From Phycisphaerales bacterium UBA3158 (GTDB lineage Bacteria > Planctomycetota > Phycisphaerae > Phycisphaerales > SM1A02): DNA of 15,294 bases. Shown in pieces: positions 7,669 to 14,000 of this stretch; positions within the stretch are counted from its first letter, which is position 1, and each line of letters opens with the position of its first letter. A program made the translations under genes and the position numbers. The stretch is taken from assembly GCA_002364555.1 (NCBI GenBank), contig DEYM01000002.1, positions 1 through 15,294 of the forward strand, written 5' to 3'. The notes under the pieces were generated by a model that saw only the letters and a program-made list of their open reading frames with translations, did not search any database and was not told the DNA's origin.

Positions 7669-8049
7669 ATGCCCGTCACCGTCACTGAGACAGCTGCTCG
7701 CGAGATCGTCTCGATCATCAACCAGCAGGAACTCGCAGCCGAAAGCATCCGCCTCCGTGTGGGTGTCAAGGGTGGAGGATGCTCCGGTTTCAACTACCTT
7801 CTGGATCTCACCGAGAACACCAAGGAATCCGACGAGACCTGGGAATATGCCTTTGATTTTCCTCAGGCACAGGAAGATGAGGCTCTGGAAGGCGAATTCG
7901 CCATCCGTGTCGTCTGTGACCCCAAGTCCTACCTCTACCTGAACGGGACCGAAATCGACTTCAAGGATGAGATCATGGGCCGTGGCTTCGTCTTCAACAA
8001 TCCCAATGCGACCAGCACCTGCGGATGCGGAAGCAGCTTCTCGGCCTGA
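7669..8049 (+). CDS. A-type iron-sulfur cluster carrier (IscA/SufA/ErpA family)
   Basis: The protein has 126 residues. I chose ATG 7669 because AAGGA (7656-7660) lies 8 bases upstream; a TTG further up at 7651 would overlap that site. The three cluster-binding cysteines are present: GGGCSGFNY (Cys38) and CGCGSSF (Cys118 and Cys120). DPKSYLYLNGTEIDF and GRGFVFNNPNA are the family core. It is somewhat longer than the usual 107-120 residues because of an acidic insertion around residues 50-76. These proteins accept clusters from the SufBCD scaffold and pass them to apo-enzymes. Divergence from sufB across a shared regulatory region ties it to the suf operon. Which of SufA, IscA or ErpA it is cannot be decided from sequence alone, so no symbol is given. 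Confidence 0.93.
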   Translation: MPVTVTETAAREIVSIINQQELAAESIRLRVGVKGGGCSGFNYLLDLTENTKESDETWEYAFDFPQAQEDEALEGEFAIRVVCDPKSYLYLNGTEIDFKDEIMGRGFVFNNPNATSTCGCGSSFSA

Positions 8050-8088
8050 TCCGGGCTTGGCGTTCCATAAATAGGTACACTGCGGTCA

Positions 8089-9288
8089 ATGAAGGAAATC
8101 GTCATCAGCATGGTTTGCACCTTTGTCCTGGCCCCGATTCTGGCCTTCGGAATCTTCGCGGTCAGCTGGTGGGGCACCGCGCCTCAGCAGATCCTTCCGC
8201 CGCCATCCCATCTGGCTCCCCGGAACACCAACACAACAACTGGTCCGCCAGGCAACGAACAAGTCATTTCAACCTCCATGCGGCCAGTTTCTGGTCGCTT
8301 GTTGTTTTTGGCCAACTGCGCAACTTGTCATGGGGCGGATGGTTCCGGCAAGGGCAACCTGGTCCTCGATCGCCCAGCCCGCTCATTCAAGGATGGCGGG
8401 TTCTCGTTCGGCAATACCCTGCCGGCCATTCGTCGGGTCATCGCCTCCGGGATTCCCGGTACGCCCATGCCTGGATTCAAGCAGACCTTCACACCAGCTC
8501 AGCAGCTGTCGATCGCCAGATATGTCCAATCGCTGGGACCGCCGATCCGAAAGTCCGATCCCGATGCCACCAGGATGGTGATCACGGATCGTCCCATGAT
8601 CGCTCGTGGGGAATTGGCCTCCCTGGGGCCCGATCTTCCGTCCCATGTCCGTGGGTTCATTGCCGGTGGGACAGATGGCCTCAGCTGGGAATATCAGATG
8701 GATGATGTCCGTCTGCTGGCGATTCGCCAGGGTGGCTTCGTTCAAAGGCGCAACTGGGACGGCAGAAGCGGGGAGCCGCTGCAGCCGCTCGGGCGATTGA
8801 TTCGTCTGATGGATGGAGGTGGCCCGGGGCCATCGTTCTTCGTGGACGGGAAGAAGGTTCGTTCGCATTTGAAGAGCACGTCCTTCGAACCCGGCTCGAT
8901 CGCCATCGACCAGACGCTCGATCCCGGAGAGGTCACGATCCGGGAGATCGGCCGTTCCATCAGTGTCGGAACCTTCTCCGGATATGCCAGATCCTTCCTG
9001 TTCGACAATCCTCGAGATGTCACCATCGCGATCGATCTACATATCGAGGATGGTGCTCAGAAGATCGGAATCGACTCCAGGGGCATCGTCTGGTATCGAA
9101 CGGCTGGTCCAACCGGGTCGACAGAGTTGACCGGTCTCAAGAATGCAGTACTTGGCGAGATCGATGGATCGACCGTGGCGATCGTCTCCAGTGGTGTCGA
9201 TCGCGAAGTGGTCGTCAGCACGCTGTTGATATCCGATTGGAACGACTCCATGTCGAAGGCGCTCCTTGAACAGGATGTGTCGGCATGA
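8089..9288 (+). CDS. Membrane-anchored monohaem cytochrome c protein with unknown C-terminal domain
   Basis: The protein has 399 residues and starts at ATG 8089, 39 bases after the carrier stop, with no strong Shine-Dalgarno. Residues 5-27 form a hydrophobic segment (signal anchor or uncleaved signal), followed by a Pro/Thr/Asn-rich linker. Residues 66-150 are a class I cytochrome c domain: GRLLFLANCATCHGADGSGKG gives the haem site Cys77, Cys80 and His81, and GTPMPGF gives the likely axial Met127. Residues 160-399 are a second, beta-rich domain that I cannot name; WEYQMDDVRLLAIRQGGFVQ and GRSGEPLQPLGRLIRLMDGG are its most conserved-looking parts. The protein should face the periplasm and carry electrons. 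It overlaps the next gene by ATGA, so the two products probably act together. Confidence 0.85.
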   Translation: MKEIVISMVCTFVLAPILAFGIFAVSWWGTAPQQILPPPSHLAPRNTNTTTGPPGNEQVISTSMRPVSGRLLFLANCATCHGADGSGKGNLVLDRPARSFKDGGFSFGNTLPAIRRVIASGIPGTPMPGFKQTFTPAQQLSIARYVQSLGPPIRKSDPDATRMVITDRPMIARGELASLGPDLPSHVRGFIAGGTDGLSWEYQMDDVRLLAIRQGGFVQRRNWDGRSGEPLQPLGRLIRLMDGGGPGPSFFVDGKKVRSHLKSTSFEPGSIAIDQTLDPGEVTIREIGRSISVGTFSGYARSFLFDNPRDVTIAIDLHIEDGAQKIGIDSRGIVWYRTAGPTGSTELTGLKNAVLGEIDGSTVAIVSSGVDREVVVSTLLISDWNDSMSKALLEQDVSA

Positions 9289-11810
9289 ACTGGTTGATCG
9301 TGATGCTTCTGTCGATGGGGGTCTCGGAGTCCGACTACTACGTGATCGAGGACATCCCTTCGCCCGAGGGTGAGGTGATCGAAGTGGGTGGTCTGGACAT
9401 GCTGCCCGATGGCTCGCTGGCCTTGAGTACCAGGCGAGGACGTGTCTGGATCGTCGAGAATCCCGATGCAGAGAATCCAGCGGATGCCACCTGGCATCTG
9501 TTCGCGGATGGTCTGGCGGAAGGGCTTGGTCTGAAGGTGGTCGATGGCGACATCCATGTCGTCCAGCGTGGCGAACTCTCCCGTCTACGTGATGTCGATG
9601 GAGATCGTCGTGTCGACCACATCGACACCATCACGCAGAACTGGGGGCTGTCCAACAACTATCACGAGTATGCCTTCGGTCTTCCCGTCGACGAGCAGGG
9701 CAATTTCTATGTCAGCCTCAACGTGGGCTTCAGGGATCCCGAATGGTGGCATGGTCAGTCGGATGATCGCTGGCGTGGCTGGGTGCTGCGCATTTCACCT
9801 GATGGAACCGTCACGCCGATGGCCAGTGGTCTGCGAAGTCCATGTGGTCTGGGCATGAACATGGAAGGCGATCTGTTCGCCACCGACAACCAGGGCGACT
9901 GGATGCCGGTGTGTCCGATCTTCCACATAGAGGAAGATGGCTTCTATGGTCATCCCAAATCGTTGAGATGGACCACCGAGTGGCAGCAGCGAGGAGAGAT
10001 CCCGAGCGACCGCGAACCCGTGAACGAGGCCCGCAAGCCGGCGGCGATCTGGATTCCCTACGACTGGTCGCGTTCGGCTGGCAATCTGGTTCCCGATACC
10101 ACAGCTGGAGGATTCGGCCCGTTCGAGGAACAGATGTTCGTCGCGGAGCTGACCAACGGGATGGTTCTTCGGGCGGATCTCGAGAAGGTCAATGATCAAT
10201 ACCAGGGAGCGGTCTGGCCATTCCGAAAGGGAGTCGGGTCTGTCTGTCGAGTCCGGTTCGGATCGGACGACATGCTCTACACCGGTCTGACCAATCGTGG
10301 TTGGGGTGGTATGGAACCGGGCTATGGTCTTCGTCGAATTCGATGGACGGGTGTCGAGCCGATGGAGATGAAGCATGTCCATCTTCTCTCCGATGGTTTC
10401 GAGATCGAGTTCACTCGACCGCTGGCCGAGGATCTCGTGTTCACACCCGAGGACATCAAGGCCAGGACGTACCGCTACAACTGGTGGTGGGAGTATGGAT
10501 CGCCCGAACAGGACAAGCAGCCGCTCGAGGTGGCCGATCTGTCCATCTCCCCGGACCGTCGACGTCTGATCGTTCGTACTCCGGACATCGAGGCGGGTCG
10601 TTGTGTCCGGATGGGATTCAAGGGCATTCGAAGCGGGGACGGTCATGATCTTCTTCATCCCGAGTTCTCCTACACCATCAATCAGATGCCGGGTCAATCG
10701 GGTGATGTGCCGTTGATCGCCCGTCGTGTCGCACCACCACTTGAGCGTGGCTCGGAGACACTTGATGGCTGGTTGCGACTGTCGTGGGGCGATCCACTTG
10801 ATCGTGCCCGCGGCGATGGTTGGAAACTCGGCGCCGCCAAGCTCGATGCCGATGGTCGTTTCGTCCTGGAAGAAGGCAATGGCCTGTTGATGAACGATCC
10901 GAAGATGGCCGAGGATCTGGTTGTTCCCATCGGAGACACCACGGGACGTGTCCAGGTGTCCATGTTCTTCCCATCCAATGGGGAACTGGCGATCGCCTTG
11001 CCATCGGATGATCGCATCGTGATCACCGACATGGGTACCGACCCACCATCGGCGAGCGTGAAAGCCGTGTCGATAAAGGGCGATCTGATCATGGAGAAGC
11101 CGATCGATTTCTGGTTCGGACCAGGTCAGTGGCAGACACTCGAGTTCGATCTCGAGAGGAATCGCATTGAGGGGATCTATCTTGATTCCGCTTCGATCAT
11201 GGAGGATGTCCCATTGAGTCCGCGTGAGGCGGGGGATCGTGGTCGACAGGTGAGGCTGGTCGGTGATGTGGGACCGGCCGGTATCGCGAACATTCGGTAC
11301 AAGCCGGTCATGTCGGAGCGTTCCGCCCAGGGGCTGGATCTTCTCACGACTTCCTTTGAGGAGACTGGTGTCAAGCTCGATCGTCGTGACGGGATGTTGT
11401 CACTCGAGGATGCCGGATCGGTTCGATGGAATCTTCCGATGCAGAGGCCCTTGATGCTTCATGGTCGTCTTCGCTTCGCGGCGGATACGAACGCGGAGTT
11501 CGAACTCGGTGAGGATGTCTCCGTCCACATCGGACAGGGAACGGTCGGGAATCCGGCGACCGGTTCCATTCGTGGTGTCGACAAGGTCACGACCCATCTG
11601 ATCGGTGATTCGGCCTGGTTCGATCTTCGCATCGAGATCGAGGAGACGGACGGCCTTGACCACGTGCAGGTCTACCTGAACGGTGTTCCGATGTCTCACG
11701 GAACGCTTTCTGCCAAGTCCTACTCCGATGCTGATTCGAAGGGGCCGGTGTTCCGGATGTCCCAGGGACGGATCGATCTGAGTGATCTTCGTCTGGTTGC
11801 CGGTGATTGA
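9285..11810 (+). CDS. Exported PVC-type beta-propeller (sugar-dehydrogenase-like) protein with jelly-roll C-terminus
   Basis: The protein has 841 residues. ATG 9285 overlaps the upstream stop (ATGA) and has AGGA at 9272-9275. A short hydrophobic N-terminus (MNWLIVMLLSMGVSES) is probably an export signal, although it lacks basic residues. Residues 20-355 form a beta-propeller of the sorbosone/glucose-dehydrogenase-like type common in PVC bacteria: LRDVDGDRRVD, NNYHEYAFGLPVDEQGNFYV, LRSPCGLGMNMEGDLFATDN and YGHP. Residues 360-475 look like an all-beta domain. From about 490 to the end come two regions resembling DUF1080/LamG-type jelly rolls; WFDLRIEIEETDGLD, VYLNGVPM and RIDLSDLRLV mark the last. 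Cofactor and substrate are unknown; polysaccharide or sugar oxidation linked to the cytochrome is an inference. It is the last plus-strand gene before a terminator. Confidence 0.82.
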   Translation: MNWLIVMLLSMGVSESDYYVIEDIPSPEGEVIEVGGLDMLPDGSLALSTRRGRVWIVENPDAENPADATWHLFADGLAEGLGLKVVDGDIHVVQRGELSRLRDVDGDRRVDHIDTITQNWGLSNNYHEYAFGLPVDEQGNFYVSLNVGFRDPEWWHGQSDDRWRGWVLRISPDGTVTPMASGLRSPCGLGMNMEGDLFATDNQGDWMPVCPIFHIEEDGFYGHPKSLRWTTEWQQRGEIPSDREPVNEARKPAAIWIPYDWSRSAGNLVPDTTAGGFGPFEEQMFVAELTNGMVLRADLEKVNDQYQGAVWPFRKGVGSVCRVRFGSDDMLYTGLTNRGWGGMEPGYGLRRIRWTGVEPMEMKHVHLLSDGFEIEFTRPLAEDLVFTPEDIKARTYRYNWWWEYGSPEQDKQPLEVADLSISPDRRRLIVRTPDIEAGRCVRMGFKGIRSGDGHDLLHPEFSYTINQMPGQSGDVPLIARRVAPPLERGSETLDGWLRLSWGDPLDRARGDGWKLGAAKLDADGRFVLEEGNGLLMNDPKMAEDLVVPIGDTTGRVQVSMFFPSNGELAIALPSDDRIVITDMGTDPPSASVKAVSIKGDLIMEKPIDFWFGPGQWQTLEFDLERNRIEGIYLDSASIMEDVPLSPREAGDRGRQVRLVGDVGPAGIANIRYKPVMSERSAQGLDLLTTSFEETGVKLDRRDGMLSLEDAGSVRWNLPMQRPLMLHGRLRFAADTNAEFELGEDVSVHIGQGTVGNPATGSIRGVDKVTTHLIGDSAWFDLRIEIEETDGLDHVQVYLNGVPMSHGTLSAKSYSDADSKGPVFRMSQGRIDLSDLRLVAGD

Positions 11811-11829
11811 TCAGAATTCGCATCCAATG

Positions 11830-11857
11830 AAAAACCCCTCCATTGGAGGGGCTCATT
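11830..11857 (-). terminator. Rho-independent terminator, best oriented for the minus strand
   Basis: CCCCTCC (11835-11841) and GGAGGGG (11845-11851) form a perfect 7-bp GC-rich stem with a 3-base loop. On the minus strand it is followed by five T (11834-11830), ending the hypothetical gene at 11911-12234. On the plus strand it lies 24 bases after the propeller stop, with only a weak U tail (CTCATTGTTT), so it may work in both directions. Confidence 0.8.
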
Positions 11858-11910
11858 GTTTGAATCAATGGTGTCAGCTTGAGCTGTACAGGCGAGTGTT
11901 CGAAGAGCGA

Positions 11911-12234
11911 TCAGCCTGCTTTGGACTGCACTTCACGAATGGTGAATGACTCGGCACCGGTCTCGACGGCAAACTTCTTCAGCTCATCGAGCCGACCTTC
12001 AGGCACGCCATCGACCCTGATCGTCCGGGCATCCAGAAGCAGTGTGTACTTGCAGAAAGGAAGATTGGCCATCTGTCTGGCGACATAGGCCCGCTCGGCT
12101 TCCTGGTCGATCGCGGTGTTCCTGTTGGAATAGTTCACGAAAACGGTCAGATCGCGAGAAGGCATCTTGTCGTTCAAGCAATTCTTGATGTTTCTGAAGC
12201 TCTGTGTGAGACGGGTATAGAAGTTGCTGTTCAT
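11911..12234 (-). CDS. Small hypothetical protein, 107 residues
   Basis: I do not recognise this protein. I placed the start at ATG 12232-12234; there is no clear Shine-Dalgarno. A TTG at 12303 in the same frame would add 23 residues and also lacks a ribosome site. The product is soluble, with no signal peptide or membrane segment. Its centre reads RDLTVFVNYSNRNTAIDQEA and YTLLLDARTIRVDGVPEGRL, suggesting beta strands followed by a helix (DELKKFAVETG), and the end is SFTIREVQSKAG. A strong terminator just downstream (11830-11857) and the absence of a better overlapping frame support a real gene. It points the same way as the membrane-protein gene 118 bases upstream and could be co-transcribed with it. 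Confidence 0.6.
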   Translation of the reverse strand: MNSNFYTRLTQSFRNIKNCLNDKMPSRDLTVFVNYSNRNTAIDQEAERAYVARQMANLPFCKYTLLLDARTIRVDGVPEGRLDELKKFAVETGAESFTIREVQSKAG

Positions 12235-12352
12235 GGTGTGGCCGATTCTGTAGGCGGTGGTTGAAATAGACACCGCACACACCAGATATGCGCTCGAAAC
12301 CAACGTGGTTCATATTTAAGCGTGAATTGAATCCCATGGGCCCTGGGAGGCT

Positions 12353-13582
12353 TTAATCAGGGATGTTCTCGACGATCCAGCCTTCCAGCCAGACACCCAG
12401 TTCCGACCGTTCCGGATCGAGCAGGACGCTGGTCGGAGTATCCGAATACATCAGTTGGCGAGCTATTCTCACTGGATCCGATCGAAGTTCAAGCGTGAGA
12501 CATTGGCCCTGCACAGTCTGGAAGACGACCGTATGCACGACTTCGTTCTCCTTCATGAACTCCTCTGCATCGATCGTCGTTATCCGCGCTTCGATGAGCT
12601 GCCCCCGTTGAAGCATGCGAAGTCTTCGTCTTCGCCATCGCCAGGCCATCAACGCCATCGGGAAACCGCCAAGGACAAGCAAGAGCATGAACAAGAAGAC
12701 CAGCCATCCCTTTGCAAATCCGACGTTGTAGATCAGCCCAAGGGCGATCATCACACCTCCGGAGACACCGGCGATGAGACCGGCGATGATCAGGCTTCGA
12801 TTCATGCCCACCGTTCGCTTGAGCAGTGAAGGTGGGACGGTTCTCGGTACCGCCTGGGAAAGGAAGTCGTCCACCTGCTCGCGTGTGATGAGTTTCCTGA
12901 GCATCGCTCTGGCTTCGGAGGAATCGTCCTGTCTCCATCGAGCGATCTGCTCGTTCATGTAGGTGCCCGGATGCGAGGCCGCGATGTTGCTGCCGCGATT
13001 CGGATCATTGACGACAGGCAGGAAGATGGCCGACGCATCCTGGGCCAGCTGTTCGCGTTTATCGTCCTTGATCAGATCGTCGCTGTCACGCCAGGCCAGA
13101 ATCCCGTTCTGGTCGCCGATCGCATCCATGCCATCGTGGACATCCAATGCGGCAACCAGCGTCTCGTCAAAGAGCGTCGTGGCCGATACGGGTACCGGTG
13201 ACTGCACCGTGTACTTGTCGTTGAACGAATCGGAATCCTTGAACTCCAGACTCGGTGACTCGACGGATCCCGAGCGACTCGAGAACAATCTGCCAAGAAA
13301 GCCCTCATGGTGCGTGATCGTGAAGTCCGGCAGCCTGCATTCCGGGCGATGAAAGAACATCACGGTCCGCTCGACCGTGACCGTTCGACGATTCTTGCCC
13401 GAGCCATGCGTCTCCGTCCAGGAGAGATCGGCCAGCACATCGAGTCCCAGTTCGGACATCCGTGCAGACATGTTCCTCAATTCGATCTGGGTCCCCTTGA
13501 CGAGCAGATCAAGCAGCGCCGTGCGAGTGAACTCGGGCAGCTCATCAAGTGGTTCGAATTCAGCAAGGGATGATCGGGACAT
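12353..13582 (-). CDS. Membrane protein of unknown function with two transmembrane helices
   Basis: The protein has 409 residues. I chose ATG 13580-13582, with AGGA close upstream, over a TTG at 13606. Residues 1-255 or so are a soluble N-terminal region: FTRTALLDLLVKGTQIELRN, then WTETHGSGKNRRTVTVERTV and PECRLPDFTITHHEGFLGRL. These look like a beta-rich domain of a type seen in uncharacterised bacterial membrane proteins, but I cannot name it. Two hydrophobic helices follow (SLIIAGLIAGVSGGVMIALG and GWLVFLFMLLLVLGGFPMAL), then a basic WRWRRRRLR stretch that should lie in the cytoplasm. The last 70 residues (EARITTIDAEEF, HTVVFQTVQGQCLTLELRSD, VLLDPERSELGVWLEGW) look like a small beta-barrel similar to those following membrane helices in DUF3592-type proteins. 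There is no cleavable signal and no catalytic motif. It is divergent from the small gene at 13713. Confidence 0.7.
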   Translation of the reverse strand: MSRSSLAEFEPLDELPEFTRTALLDLLVKGTQIELRNMSARMSELGLDVLADLSWTETHGSGKNRRTVTVERTVMFFHRPECRLPDFTITHHEGFLGRLFSSRSGSVESPSLEFKDSDSFNDKYTVQSPVPVSATTLFDETLVAALDVHDGMDAIGDQNGILAWRDSDDLIKDDKREQLAQDASAIFLPVVNDPNRGSNIAASHPGTYMNEQIARWRQDDSSEARAMLRKLITREQVDDFLSQAVPRTVPPSLLKRTVGMNRSLIIAGLIAGVSGGVMIALGLIYNVGFAKGWLVFLFMLLLVLGGFPMALMAWRWRRRRLRMLQRGQLIEARITTIDAEEFMKENEVVHTVVFQTVQGQCLTLELRSDPVRIARQLMYSDTPTSVLLDPERSELGVWLEGWIVENIPD

Positions 13583-13698
13583 TGGTCCTGCTCGTGATCT
13601 TGGCAATCGTGAATCGACGGGTACTCAAGTCGACATCAGGATACTTGTTTCATACGACATCGGTTCCATATCCATGTGCTACTCTTCGATCACGACAC

Positions 13699-13704
13699 AA
13701 GGAG
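13699..13704 (+). promoter_or_regulatory. Strong ribosome-binding site
   Basis: AAGGAG lies 8 bases before ATG 13713. It is the best Shine-Dalgarno in the window and fixes the start of a short gene that otherwise has a long upstream open frame. Confidence 0.75.
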
Positions 13705-13712
13705 ATATCGTC

Positions 13713-13994
13713 ATGGATACGAACACCAACACCATTATGCAGCTTCAGAAATCAGTCCGTCGACTCCGATACGGCATGGCAGCCATCGCCATCGGTGCCG
13801 GCGTATTCGTCATGGGCGCCATGCAGGACCAGCAGTCCCGCGATGTCGGACCTCATCTGGTGAGCATTTCCGCCACGCCGGCAACCCGTCCAGGGATGAC
13901 CACCCTGTTTCGCCTATGGAGTGATGGCTCCATCGATCGTTCGGTCGTCGACAACGGTGTCACCAAATCCAATTGGCAGATCATCCAGAGATGA
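13713..13994 (+). CDS. Small membrane-anchored protein, 93 residues, unknown function
   Basis: The start is ATG 13713, set by AAGGAG 8 bases upstream; the frame stays open far upstream but that part overlaps the minus-strand membrane-protein gene. The first 18 residues are polar (MDTNTNTIMQLQKSVRRLRY). A hydrophobic segment follows (MAAIAIGAGVFVMGAM, about residues 22-37), preceded by an RRLR basic patch, so the N-terminus is inside and the rest is outside the membrane. It could also be a signal peptide. The exported part ends with MTTLFRLWSDGSIDRSVVDN and SNWQIIQR, which looks like a short two-strand unit. No family is recognised. The stop lies 6 bases from the stop of the convergent Cys-rich gene. 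Confidence 0.65.
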   Translation: MDTNTNTIMQLQKSVRRLRYGMAAIAIGAGVFVMGAMQDQQSRDVGPHLVSISATPATRPGMTTLFRLWSDGSIDRSVVDNGVTKSNWQIIQR

Positions 13995-14000
13995 TCCGTA

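Noticed and set aside
9795..10697. Minus-strand open frame of 300 codons inside the propeller gene
   Set aside because: The plus-strand frame carries clear propeller motifs throughout, whereas the minus-strand product has none.
12333..12352. GC-rich palindromic stretch (CCCATGGGCCC) after the membrane-protein gene
   Set aside because: Only a 4-5 bp stem forms and the tail is not T-rich, so a terminator is not supported.
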